The translations under genes were made by a program, and so were the position numbers. DNA of 64,000 bases from Chitinophagaceae bacterium (lineage in GTDB: Bacteria; Bacteroidota; Bacteroidia; Chitinophagales; Chitinophagaceae), in assembly GCA_016702745.1 (NCBI GenBank), contig JADJDJ010000003.1, positions 124,001 through 188,000 on the forward strand, read 5' to 3'. The notes below the pieces were generated by a model. That model searched no databases, was not told the DNA's origin, and saw nothing but the letters and a program-made list of their open reading frames with translations. Numbering within the stretch: position 1 is the stretch's first letter; each line of letters opens with the position of its first letter. Below are positions 17,914-26,482 of the stretch, piece by piece.

Positions 17914-18297
17914 TCACCCCACCGGAGGCTCCCAAAGCTCAATTTTGTTCCCCTCCGGATCCATGATCCAGAAAAATTTGCCGTATTCCTCATCCACCGG
18001 CTCCCCTGCCATCTCCACCCCCTCTTCTTTCAGTGTTGCCATCAAAGCAAATGCATCGGCAACAATAAAGTTCACCATCACTTCTTTCCGGCTGGGTGAA
18101 AAATAATCCGAATCGGCTTTGAAAAAAGATAAAATATTGTACCCCTCCCTGGCCGATCCATCTTCATTTACAAAGGGCAGGGTCGTGAACACCGATCCGT
18201 TGAAATTCAGTCCCAGGTGTTTTTCATACCAGGCTGCTAATGCCCTGGGATCATTGGCTTTGATAAAGGGTCCTCCGAGACCAACTACTCTTTGCAT
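17914..18297 (-). CDS. VOC-family protein (glyoxalase/bleomycin-resistance fold)
   Basis: Protein of 127 residues from the ATG at 18297 (M-Q-R-V-V-G-L-G-G-P-F-I-K). The frame stays open further upstream, but that part has no homology-like character. Two beta-alpha-beta-beta-beta modules are apparent: D-P-R-A-L-A-A-W-Y-E-K-H-L-G-L and the closing W-I-M-D-P-E-G-N-K-I-E-L-W-E-P, typical of VOC proteins. Substrate unknown. Divergent from clpS, with 33 bases between the two starts. Confidence 0.87.
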   Translation of the reverse strand: MQRVVGLGGPFIKANDPRALAAWYEKHLGLNFNGSVFTTLPFVNEDGSAREGYNILSFFKADSDYFSPSRKEVMVNFIVADAFALMATLKEEGVEMAGEPVDEEYGKFFWIMDPEGNKIELWEPPVG

Positions 18298-18306
18298 GAT
18301 TTTTCG

Positions 18307-18341
18307 TTTGCCTGAAAGTACAATAACAAAATGTATTTTTG
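18307..18341 (+). promoter_or_regulatory. Promoter-like TTTG / TATTTTTG pair at clpS
   Basis: TTTG at 18307-18310 and TATTTTTG at 18334-18341, 23 bases apart. If used, transcription would begin near 18347. That is past the ATG at 18331 and next to the GTG at 18346, which argues for the GTG start. Confidence 0.45.
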
Positions 18342-18648
18342 CTTTGTGAAAGGAATCGATCCACATACTGATAGTTCCGTACTGGAAGAAGCAGATGTGC
18401 TCACCAGTACCGAAGACCCCTGTAACCTCGTTGTATGGAACGACGAAGTGAATACATTTGAATGGGTCATCGAAACCCTGATGGATGTCTGCGGTCACTC
18501 CGCCGAACAGGCCGAACAATGCGCCTATATCATCCATTTCCAGGGAAAATATGCGGTGAAAAACGGCAGTTATGAAGATCTCAAACCCCAATGCGATGCC
18601 ATCACTGAGCGCGGTATCAATGCCACCATTGAAATAGTGGCCGGTTAA
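18331..18648 (+). CDS. clpS: ClpS adaptor of the Clp protease
   Basis: Adaptor that hands N-degron substrates to ClpAP-type proteases. The core N-L-V-V-W-N-D-E-V-N-T-F-E-W-V-I, then H-S-A-E-Q-A-E-Q-C-A, the K-Y-A-V-K-N-G region and a C-terminal G-I-N-A-T-I-E are characteristic. It has 105 residues from the ATG at 18331, or 100 from the GTG at 18346, which the promoter position favours. aat, whose product adds Leu/Phe to N-termini and so makes ClpS substrates, begins 5 bases downstream. The pair is an N-degron operon. Confidence 0.92.
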   Translation: MYFCFVKGIDPHTDSSVLEEADVLTSTEDPCNLVVWNDEVNTFEWVIETLMDVCGHSAEQAEQCAYIIHFQGKYAVKNGSYEDLKPQCDAITERGINATIEIVAG

Positions 18649-18653
18649 AACCT

Positions 18654-19319
18654 ATGCCGCTTTTTGCGCTTGATAATAAACTCGTATTTCCCCCTGTACA
18701 CCTGGCTGAACCGGATGGCTTACTGGCCATGGGCGGTGATTTGTCCCCGGAAAGACTGATCCTTGCTTATCAACAAGGTATCTTCCCCTGGTATGAAGGA
18801 GAAACGATTCTCTGGTGGTCACCCCATCCCCGTTTTGTTTTATATCCTGCTGAATTAAAAATCAGTAAAACCATCAGGGCTCTTCGTAAAAAAAACGCAT
18901 TCACATTCACCATTAACAAAGCCTTTCCGGAAGTGATCCATGCCTGCCGGCATATCAAAAGACCGGGACAGGAAGGTACCTGGATCACGCCTGCAGTGGA
19001 AGCTGCTTATTGCCGGCTTCATGAATCAGGCTTTGCTCACAGTGCCGAGGTCTGGTTGGATGGAACACTCGTTGGCGGATTGTATGGCATCCGCCTGGGA
19101 CAGGTATTTTTCGGTGAAAGTATGTTCAGCATGGTTCCCAATGCTTCCCGCTATTGCTTTACCAGTTATATGGAGCAATTAATAAAGGAAGCAGTGATGC
19201 TGATTGATTGTCAGGTTTACACGGAATATCTGGAAAGCTTTGGCTCCCGGATGATTGACCGGCAGGATTTCATTTCCCAACTGGCCAAATGGGTGCATCC
19301 GTCAACACCCAATAGTTAA
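18654..19319 (+). CDS. aat: Leucyl/phenylalanyl-tRNA--protein transferase
   Basis: Enzyme of 221 residues that transfers Leu or Phe from tRNA to N-terminal Arg/Lys. The conserved G-L-L-A-M-G-G-D-L-S, A-Y-Q-Q-G-I-F-P-W-Y, W-W-S-P-H-P-R and the G-E-S-M-F-S motif are all present, and the length is normal. Coupled to clpS with a 5-base gap. Confidence 0.94.
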   Translation: MPLFALDNKLVFPPVHLAEPDGLLAMGGDLSPERLILAYQQGIFPWYEGETILWWSPHPRFVLYPAELKISKTIRALRKKNAFTFTINKAFPEVIHACRHIKRPGQEGTWITPAVEAAYCRLHESGFAHSAEVWLDGTLVGGLYGIRLGQVFFGESMFSMVPNASRYCFTSYMEQLIKEAVMLIDCQVYTEYLESFGSRMIDRQDFISQLAKWVHPSTPNS

Positions 19320-19338
19320 GGAGAATTTTTTTGTAACA

Positions 19339-19474
19339 AGAAGCTATCTCAAAAGTCGTGTTACGTCATACCGGGTTTGACCCGGTATCTTTCTTTTGGT
19401 TCGTATTTCCAATAGATGCCGGGTCAAGCCCGGCATGACATCTCCTGATGTGAACGACTTTTCAGAGAACTTCT
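19339..19474. repeat. MITE-like inverted-repeat element, about 136 bp
   Basis: Outer imperfect arms at 19339-19359 (ending AAAAGTCGT) and 19454-19474 (beginning ACGACTTTT). Inside is a second inverted pair: GTCATACCGGGTTTGACCCG against CGGGTCAAGCCCGGCATGAC, 19365-19440. It has no coding frame and lies in the gap between the convergent aat and esterase genes. Confidence 0.65.
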
Positions 19475-19483
19475 AATAATGAA

Positions 19484-20215
19484 TCAAAACCTGGAACCCA
19501 GGTAATGCGGAAGCATCGCCCTCCAGGTATTCCAGTCGTGCGGCCACTCTGCCCCCCACACATCCAGTTCATACCAGATGCCTTTATCATAGAGGATTTT
19601 GGCAAAACGCCCGCTGGCATGCGGATCTTCGTATGAACCGCTACCGGTGAGGATATGAATATGCCGGCTCTGGCGGATCTGTTCCAGAATACCATGATCC
19701 GCGAGATTGCTCATATAATGCTGCGGACTATTGAAATAAACATCTTCATCAAAATAGCCATTGGTATATTCGGTCAGATCATACACTCCGCTCATCGCAA
19801 TGACGCCATTGATCAGATCGGGTCTTTTCAGAAACAGATTCATACTATGCAGGGCACCAAAGGAAGCCCCGCAGGTAATGATCGGTGTTTCAGGACTGGT
19901 GCTGTTGCGGATAAAAGGCACCACTTCATTGTATATATAATTGTTCCATTGCTGCTGCCGGACTGCCTGATACCTCGGATCCAGCTGTTTGTTCATCCAG
20001 CTGTCATTATTGATACTATCGATCGAGAATACTTTCACCCTGCCGGCATCAATAAAGGGTGCCAGGTGATCCATCAGCTGAAAACGCTCATACTCCAGGT
20101 AATCAGCTGCAGCCGTTGGAACCAGGAGCAGGGCAAAACCAAAATCCCCATATGTGGCAATCGGCATTTCTTTTTGCAGGGAAGGACTGAACCAGGATTG
20201 TAACTCTCTTTTCAT
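19484..20215 (-). CDS. Esterase-family alpha/beta hydrolase
   Basis: Protein of 243 residues without a signal peptide. Nucleophile elbow I-T-C-G-A-S-F-G-A, and a candidate catalytic His near the end in W-P-H-D-W. The region I-A-M-S-G-V-Y-D-L and H-I-L-T-G-S-G-S-Y-E-D-P fits the putative-esterase group (COG4947-like). Substrate unknown. Its only close neighbours are the MITE-like repeat at its 3' end and a 265-base spacer at its 5' end. Confidence 0.82.
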   Translation of the reverse strand: MKRELQSWFSPSLQKEMPIATYGDFGFALLLVPTAAADYLEYERFQLMDHLAPFIDAGRVKVFSIDSINNDSWMNKQLDPRYQAVRQQQWNNYIYNEVVPFIRNSTSPETPIITCGASFGALHSMNLFLKRPDLINGVIAMSGVYDLTEYTNGYFDEDVYFNSPQHYMSNLADHGILEQIRQSRHIHILTGSGSYEDPHASGRFAKILYDKGIWYELDVWGAEWPHDWNTWRAMLPHYLGSRF

Positions 20216-20480
20216 ACTGTCTTATATTAAATAGTACGCGGAGGCATTTTTTTGGAATTGCGAATATACCGGCAAAAGACGAAGCAACCTTTCTGATTAA
20301 AAACATATCGTAATTCTACGAGAAATTGGTTTGAAAAAAACCGTAAAAATGCTTGGTAAAATAAACAGGTAATATTACTTTTAACTTTCAGTATTTTTAC
20401 TATTTAATGAATTTGCTTTCCACCACAACTGCTATCAAAATACAGCCCTGGAAAACTGTTTTTAACCGTAACCCCAAGTC

Positions 20481-20906
20481 ATGACCACCCCACAGATCAG
20501 GATCGTTCTGGCCGACGATCACCAATTAATCCGCGAATCCTGGAGAATGCTGCTTGAAAATAATCCCCGGTTCAAAGTGGTAGCCGATTGCGCCAACGGT
20601 CATGATGCGATCCGCAGTATCAGCGAACACAATCCCGATATATTGCTGGTGGATATCAATATGCAACCCCTGAATGGGTTTGAAGTGGTCCGCCAGGTTG
20701 TGGTAAATAATCCTGCTGTTAGAATCATCGGAATGTCCGTCAATAACCAACCCAAATACGCCACACGCATGGTGGAAATGGGTGCCCGTGGATTTTTGAC
20801 CAAGACCTCATCCTTATCCGAAATCCACCATGGAATCGAACAGGTATACAACGGTGAAATCTATATCTGTGATGAGGTTAGAAGTCTCATGCCTCCCCCC
20901 CGCTGA
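20481..20906 (+). CDS. Stand-alone receiver-domain response regulator
   Basis: CheY-like protein of 141 residues. Acidic pair A-D-D-H at 11-14, phospho-acceptor Asp58 in L-L-V-D-I-N, Ser86 and Lys108 in L-T-K-T-S. The frame ends just after the receiver domain (S-L-M-P-P-P-R). The sequence beyond the C7 run near the stop does not encode a helix-turn-helix in any frame, so loss of an output domain by frameshift is not supported. No kinase is adjacent; it precedes valS. Confidence 0.88.
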   Translation: MTTPQIRIVLADDHQLIRESWRMLLENNPRFKVVADCANGHDAIRSISEHNPDILLVDINMQPLNGFEVVRQVVVNNPAVRIIGMSVNNQPKYATRMVEMGARGFLTKTSSLSEIHHGIEQVYNGEIYICDEVRSLMPPPR

Positions 20907-20946
20907 CTACGCCCCGCTGCTGTTTCCCCATCTGACCAAAACAGGG

Positions 20947-20954
20947 TACATTTG
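20947..20954 (+). promoter_or_regulatory. TAnnTTTG promoter element upstream of valS
   Basis: TACATTTG, an exact consensus match, 47 bases before the valS ATG. Confidence 0.55.
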
Positions 20955-21000
20955 CCGCTCATTTACAGCCCTTTGACGGGCTACCCCAACAGGATTTACC

Positions 21001-23667
21001 ATGGAAGAACTGAGCAAAAATTTTGAGCACCAACAGGCCGAGCAACATTGGTACCAGCGCTGGCTGGACAAAGGATATTTCCACAGTGAACCCGATGACC
21101 GGGAGCCCTATACCATTGTGATCCCGCCACCCAATGTAACCGGGGTGCTGCACATGGGCCATTGCCTGAATAATACCATACAGGATATCCTTGTCAGAAG
21201 GGCAAGGATGCAGGGAAAAAACGCCTGCTGGGTACCCGGCACCGATCATGCTTCTATTGCCACAGAAGCCAAAGTGGTACAGATGCTCCGGGAAAAAGGC
21301 ATTGCAAAATCCTCCCTCTCCCGCGATGAATTTCTGCAATATGCCTGGGAATGGAAAGAAAAATATGGCGGCATCATCCTTCAGCAATTAAAAAAACTGG
21401 GCTGCAGTCTTGATTGGGAAAGGACCAGCTTCACCATGGATCCGGATTATTACCAATCCGTCATCAGCGTATTCATTGATCTCTACAATAAAGGATATAT
21501 CTATCGCGGTAAGAGAATGATCAACTGGGATGTGAAAGCCAAGACAGCCCTGAGTGATGAAGAAGTGATCCGCAAACAAACCAGTCAGAAACTCTATCAC
21601 CTGCGTTACCAGTTAAGTGATGATGCTGGTAACCCCATTCCTTTTGACACTAATGGTGAGGGTGGAATAATCATTGCCACTGTTCGTCCCGAAACCATCA
21701 TGGGTGATACGGCCATCTGTGTTCACCCCGATGATGAACGATACAAACAGCTGCTTGGCAAATTTGCCTTTGTGCCATTGATCAATCGCCGTATCCCCAT
21801 CATTACTGATGACTATGTAACCATGGAATTTGGTACCGGGGCATTGAAAGTAACACCGGCACATGATACCAACGACTACCAGCTCGGACAAAAACACCAG
21901 TTGGAAGTAGTGGATATATTAAATGAAGATGGCACCCTGAGTGCCGAAGCACAGATTTTTGTAGGCACCGATCGCTTTGAAGCCCGCAAAAAAATTGCAG
22001 CTGAACTGGAAGCAAAAGGACATCTGGTAAAAACAGAAGAGTATTCCAGTGAAGTGGGATATTCTGAAAGAACAGATGCTGTTGTTGAACCCCGGCTCTC
22101 CCTGCAATGGTGGGTGGATATGAAAAAAATATCCGGTCCTGCCCTCTCAGCTGTGATGGATGATGAAATAAAATTCTATCCGGCCAAATTCAAAAATCTC
22201 TATCGCCACTGGATGGAGAATATCAAGGACTGGTGTATCTCCCGTCAGCTTTGGTGGGGACACCGGATACCGGCCTGGTATGATGGAGAAGGACGCTTTG
22301 TAGTAGCTGCAACAGAAGCGGAAGCAAAGAAAGCATTCAGCACACAGTTTGGCATCAACGATCCTGTATTAAAGCAGGATGAAGATTGTCTGGATACCTG
22401 GTTCTCCAGTTGGTTATGGCCCTTTGAAGTTTTCAAAGGTTATAGTAACCCGAACAACCCGGAGGTAAACTATTACTACCCTACCAATACACTGGTTACC
22501 GCTCCTGAAATTATTTTCTTCTGGGTGGCCAGGATGATCATGGCTGGTTATGAATACAAAAAAGAAAAACCCTTCAGTGAGGTTTATTTTACCGGTATTG
22601 TAAGAGATAAGGTCGGTCGCAAGATGAGTAAGAGCCTGGGTAACTCCCCGGATTTATTGGAGATGATTGATAAAGATGGTGCCGATGCTGTTCGCTTCGG
22701 GATCATGATCTCCTCTCCTGCCGGAAATGACCTGATGTGGGATCCTTCCGGAAATGAACAGGGCCGCTTCTTCATCAATAAAATGTGGAATGCGCTGAAG
22801 CTGGTGAAAATGTGGGAAGGGAAGAGAGTCGGAAGTCAGGAGTCGATAGTCAGGAGTCAGGAAACAAATAGTCATTTTGCGATTGATTGGTTTGAAAACA
22901 GGTTGAGAGAAGTGAGATTGGAACTGGATGCGCAGTTCAAAGAATTCAGACTGAGTGAAGCATTGAAAACAACTTACTCACTTATCTGGGATGATTTCTG
23001 CAGCTGGTACCTGGAATGGGTGAAGCCCGGATTTGAACAACCGATTGATGCTGAAGTGTACAAGCGGACAGTTGGCTTCTTCGAGGAACTGATGCAGATA
23101 TTACATCCCTTTATGCCATTTATCACGGAGGAAATTTATCAGCAATTAAAAAAGCAGGAAAAGGATCTGACGATCACTCCGTTCAATCCGGCCGGACAAC
23201 CAGATCAGCTATACATTGCCAGTGGCGCATTACTGAAAGAAGTGATCACCGCTATCCGGGATGCGAGGAATAAGTCACAACTGAAACCGAAGGATAGTAT
23301 TCAATTACATATCCAGACTGAGCAGCAGGGAAATTACGAGGCCATTGCCTCCATCCTTGCAAAACAAGTAAATGCATCTGCTATTCATTACACGAATACT
23401 GCAGTCCCGAATTGTATTAACCTCGTGGTGCAGAAAGATAAGTTCTATCTGGAAACTGAAATCACATTGGATACCGCTTCCCAGAAAGAACAAATGCTGA
23501 AAGATCTTGAATACCTGAAAGGCTTCCTTTTATCGGTAGAAAAGAAACTCGGCAATGAAAAATTTGTCCAGAATGCCAAAGTTGAAGTTGTGGATGCTGA
23601 GAAGAAGAAAAAGGCAGATGCAGAAGATAAGATCCGCGCTATTGAAGAAAGTCTGCGGTCGCTTTGA
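21001..23667 (+). CDS. valS: Valine--tRNA ligase, with an internal heptamer-repeat insertion
   Basis: Class I synthetase of 888 residues, full length. HIGH motif as H-M-G-H at 51-54 after P-P-P-N-V-T-G; KMSKS at 541-545; a CP1 editing domain between; a C-terminal coiled coil (K-K-K-K-A-D-A-E-D-K). Residues ~609-621 (G-S-Q-E-S-I-V-R-S-Q-E-T) are coded by five perfect AGTCNNN heptamers at 22827-22861, the same repeat found in intergenic regions of this window. They sit in the linker between the catalytic core and the anticodon-binding domain, a place likely to tolerate extra residues. Confidence 0.95.
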   Translation: MEELSKNFEHQQAEQHWYQRWLDKGYFHSEPDDREPYTIVIPPPNVTGVLHMGHCLNNTIQDILVRRARMQGKNACWVPGTDHASIATEAKVVQMLREKGIAKSSLSRDEFLQYAWEWKEKYGGIILQQLKKLGCSLDWERTSFTMDPDYYQSVISVFIDLYNKGYIYRGKRMINWDVKAKTALSDEEVIRKQTSQKLYHLRYQLSDDAGNPIPFDTNGEGGIIIATVRPETIMGDTAICVHPDDERYKQLLGKFAFVPLINRRIPIITDDYVTMEFGTGALKVTPAHDTNDYQLGQKHQLEVVDILNEDGTLSAEAQIFVGTDRFEARKKIAAELEAKGHLVKTEEYSSEVGYSERTDAVVEPRLSLQWWVDMKKISGPALSAVMDDEIKFYPAKFKNLYRHWMENIKDWCISRQLWWGHRIPAWYDGEGRFVVAATEAEAKKAFSTQFGINDPVLKQDEDCLDTWFSSWLWPFEVFKGYSNPNNPEVNYYYPTNTLVTAPEIIFFWVARMIMAGYEYKKEKPFSEVYFTGIVRDKVGRKMSKSLGNSPDLLEMIDKDGADAVRFGIMISSPAGNDLMWDPSGNEQGRFFINKMWNALKLVKMWEGKRVGSQESIVRSQETNSHFAIDWFENRLREVRLELDAQFKEFRLSEALKTTYSLIWDDFCSWYLEWVKPGFEQPIDAEVYKRTVGFFEELMQILHPFMPFITEEIYQQLKKQEKDLTITPFNPAGQPDQLYIASGALLKEVITAIRDARNKSQLKPKDSIQLHIQTEQQGNYEAIASILAKQVNASAIHYTNTAVPNCINLVVQKDKFYLETEITLDTASQKEQMLKDLEYLKGFLLSVEKKLGNEKFVQNAKVEVVDAEKKKKADAEDKIRAIEESLRSL
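22827..22861 (+). repeat. AGTCNNN heptamer array inside valS
   Basis: AGTC at 22827, 22834, 22841, 22848 and 22855: five units with an exact 7-base period. The frame stays open across it. Confidence 0.9.
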
Positions 23668-23725
23668 TCTGCTTAAAAATCCCTGAAAAAGGTTAGGCTT
23701 TTCCCAAAGGGCTGTCTTAATTTCA

Positions 23726-24613
23726 TTGCAGATGAAACTGCCTGCTTCCTATACCACTAAAAGATACCTGCAACTTGAACTGGCGGGTGCCGGTATTATT
23801 TTAATACTACTGGTTATACTGCTTACGAAATCCTATATCAGTTTTCACTGGTTAAAAGAAACCTGCTGGCTGGCTGCGGCTTTGTTACTGGTGGTTCCGG
23901 AACTAACCCGTGACAAACCCCTGATGAAGTATCCTGCCTGGCTTGCACACCCGGCAACCCCAATGCTTTGTTGCCTCTATCTCTTCCTTTATCACTTTTT
24001 TATTTGCTATTTCCGTCTCCGCAATATCAACCTCGACTGGATGCTGAATGCAACCGTGGCGGTACTCTTTGCCATATCGCTCCTTCAAAGAGCAGTTGAG
24101 AATGGGATAGCATGGAAAGCATTCAATTGGAAAAACTTGTTACGCTTTCCCCATTGGCCATTTTCCATCGGTGCCTTATTATGTATGCTGGCGCCTTTTT
24201 TTAAAATGACCCGTTTTTATTCACTCCGGAGTAATTACGGGATGCAATTTGGTTATAATGCCTACGATGGCTGGGGATATAACAATTGGGGATACAATTA
24301 TTATTCCGTCCGAATTGCGATTAAAGGTTATTATGCTTATTGGGGACATTTTGCCTGTATCCTCCTGGCGTTTATCCTGATCCTTCATATCGTCCGGGCC
24401 TGCGGTAATAAGTCCTACCCGCTTATTCCCACATTCATGAAAATAGTGGTCCCGGCTGCCCTGGCCTGGTGGATTTTTGGTGCTAAAGGTTACCAGTCAT
24501 TGAAGAGTTTTGGCAATATCCTTTTCATTCCCGGCATCCTGTTGATGCTGCTGGCTGTTTTCCTGCCTGCAGAACTTGAAAAATGGACGAAGCAAAAGCA
24601 CTTGATCCAATGA
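23726..24613 (+). CDS. Multi-pass membrane protein of unknown function
   Basis: Protein of 295 residues with about seven hydrophobic segments (for example L-A-G-A-G-I-I-L-I-L-L-V-I-L-L and W-L-A-A-A-L-L-L-V-V). Between segments 5 and 6 is a Tyr/Trp/Gly/Asn-rich loop around residues 172-193 (Y-N-A-Y-D-G-W-G-Y-N-N-W-G). I do not recognise the family. The second Met (residue 3) is an alternative start. It runs convergently to the next gene, 13 bases away. Confidence 0.75.
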   Translation: MQMKLPASYTTKRYLQLELAGAGIILILLVILLTKSYISFHWLKETCWLAAALLLVVPELTRDKPLMKYPAWLAHPATPMLCCLYLFLYHFFICYFRLRNINLDWMLNATVAVLFAISLLQRAVENGIAWKAFNWKNLLRFPHWPFSIGALLCMLAPFFKMTRFYSLRSNYGMQFGYNAYDGWGYNNWGYNYYSVRIAIKGYYAYWGHFACILLAFILILHIVRACGNKSYPLIPTFMKIVVPAALAWWIFGAKGYQSLKSFGNILFIPGILLMLLAVFLPAELEKWTKQKHLIQ

Positions 24614-24626
24614 GAGCCGCCATTGA

Positions 24627-25681
24627 TTAAACAACCGTCCACCGCACAGCCAGTTTATAACTACCACCCAGTATAAACCCTCCGTCAATGAAACCAATCG
24701 TGATTTCCCTGGCAAAAGTTTCACCGGCAAATGGAGGGGTTTCGAGTAATAATTCATCAGCAGCAATTTCACTGATTTCATCCGAGGCAAAAACAAAAGC
24801 CCGTCTCCTACAAACATAATCAGGGCCCCAACTCCCAGAATTGTAAATGAAAGGGGTAAACCCACTGCCGGAAAAAACAAGGTAATCAAACTACCCGTTG
24901 CAATAATCTTACCGGTTACCCTTAATATAGCACCCACCTTCTCACTCACTTCCTTATTCGCGAAAAGATCTTTCTCTGTAAGGAAAACAGATGCAGCAAA
25001 ACTGGCCGGAAAAACCGTTCCGACAGAGTCTGAAATATTAAAACTGAACAGACTGCCGGCGGCACCCAATGATTTTGAATCTCCCTTTTTAAATTTCCCG
25101 GAGAAGAAATTATTACTTTCCTGCAATTCTCCGCTACTGCTCAAAACAAAAGCAGAAATACTGATTTCGTCTTTCCGGATATCATTCGTTTCTGTACAGG
25201 TAATCGATTCAACAGCGAATTGCAAAGCAGCTCCGGCTACAGCCTGCCTTGGTTGAATGGTTTTCGGTTTTGCTTTTACTGTTGATTGGATATTTTTCTT
25301 CGTTGCCGGCTTTTTAAATTTTTCAATATCCGCCTCCGTAAATTTCATTTGATCAGGCACCGTTATCGTTTCCACCTGACTGGCCACCGCTTTCTTGCTA
25401 TGCAAATCCACGGCTGCCAGCGTGCTATATTTTTGTTGCCGGGCTGCTGGGGTAGCAGTTATTGCAGCCTTCATCTTTTCCAGAAACTTTTCCTTTTTCC
25501 TTTTCGGAAGTACCGTGAATAAGTCAACAATCGCATATTCCAGACTTTCCTTCCCGGAAGGCAGAGGAAATTGTCCGGGGTTATTTAAATGGGCTGCAGC
25601 TTTCTCAACAGAGAGGCTGATGGTATCAGACAGTCTTTTTCTGGCAAACTTAACTTTGGGATGAACGGCTTGAACTGGCAT
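24627..25681 (-). CDS. Hypothetical protein with two membrane segments (one frameshift)
   Basis: The frame as written runs past the stop into the neighbouring gene. Adding one base to the A4 run at 24795-24798 (plus strand) gives F-V-F-A-S-D-E-I-S-E-I-A-A-D-E-L and a TAA at 24627-24629, for 351 residues, so the overlap with the upstream gene disappears. Features: a Lys/Ala-rich N-terminal half, a beta-rich middle, then two adjoining hydrophobic segments (A-T-G-S-L-I-T-L-F-F-P-A-V-G-L and F-T-I-L-G-V-G-A-L-I-M-F-V). No recognised family; not obviously exported. Confidence 0.7.
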
Positions 25682-25714
25682 AAAAGGTTTATTATTGGTT
25701 AATGTTCAGGAAAA

Positions 25715-25728
25715 GTAATTCGAATTAC
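25715..25728. promoter_or_regulatory. 14-base perfect palindrome GTAATTCGAATTAC
   Basis: Lies 34 bases upstream of the minus-strand gene's start at 25681 and 194 bases before the plus-strand gene at 25922. Its position suits an operator for the former; no binding protein can be named. Confidence 0.3.
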
Positions 25729-25921
25729 AATAAGTGCCTATACCACAAACAGGTGTTTTTTCAAACTGCCATGACCGCCTCAGGAAATGATTCAATTTCT
25801 GTCTCGTCCCATCCAGTAATCCAACAACATAGGATTAATGACTTTCAAAAAAATGATCAGGAAATCTATGGAATCAAATTAATTATTCATCAGAGTGATT
25901 ATTTTCAATCAAAATCAACGC

Positions 25922-26482
25922 ATGAAAAAGAATATCCTGATCCTCTCCTCCATTCTGGCAGCAGTATTTTCCATCATCCTGCTTTGTTCCGGAACCTCCA
26001 AAGAGACCCGCTATGATGGTGGTGGCAATGACCTGGTACAGGAACTGTATGAACAGGCCGTAAAACAAAATGAAGCACTGCAGGACCTGCAGGAAAGCAT
26101 CAGCAAATTCTACAAGAAAAAAAACGAAGCCCTTGAAAAGTACAACAGCTTTACCAGCTATAATAGCCGTTATTACAGTGATGCCCGCCAGAAGATGGAA
26201 CAAATCACTGATACAGTCAGCAAAAAGAAAGCAATAGCCCTGCTCAGTAAAAGCGAAACTAATTACAGGAGCAGTCTGAGCGACTGGCAAAGCAGGATCA
26301 ATGCGATGAATGCAAAGGAAAAAGAACTGGTCAACCTGCATTCCCTGTTACAGATCATGGTATCTGAAACCATGATTGCCAAATACCAGTCCGGTAATTT
26401 CCCCGACAATACCCGTTTCAGAGAAGCTGCGGCTGATATCGAATCCGTGATCAGCCGGTTAAAAACCCTGACCAATCAGTAA
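25922..26482 (+). CDS. Exported or lipid-anchored coiled-coil protein
   Basis: Protein of 186 residues from 25922 (M-K-K-N-I-L-I-L-S-S). The hydrophobic signal ends I-I-L-L-C-S-G-T; the Cys could be lipidated, but the residue before it (Leu) is atypical. The rest is strongly helical, rich in Glu/Lys/Gln/Ser, with heptad-like spacing (L-Y-E-Q-A-V-K-Q-N-E-A-L-Q-D-L-Q). No family recognised. Confidence 0.75.
   Translation: MKKNILILSSILAAVFSIILLCSGTSKETRYDGGGNDLVQELYEQAVKQNEALQDLQESISKFYKKKNEALEKYNSFTSYNSRYYSDARQKMEQITDTVSKKKAIALLSKSETNYRSSLSDWQSRINAMNAKEKELVNLHSLLQIMVSETMIAKYQSGNFPDNTRFREAAADIESVISRLKTLTNQ

Noticed and set aside
20890..20945. Lost helix-turn-helix after the receiver domain at the C7 run
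   Set aside because: Shifting the frame there gives Pro/Thr/Cys sequence and an early stop, not a DNA-binding domain.
24497..24626. Overlap of the minus-strand hypothetical gene with the membrane-protein gene
   Set aside because: Produced by a one-base error at 24795-24798; the corrected frame stops at 24627 before the overlap.
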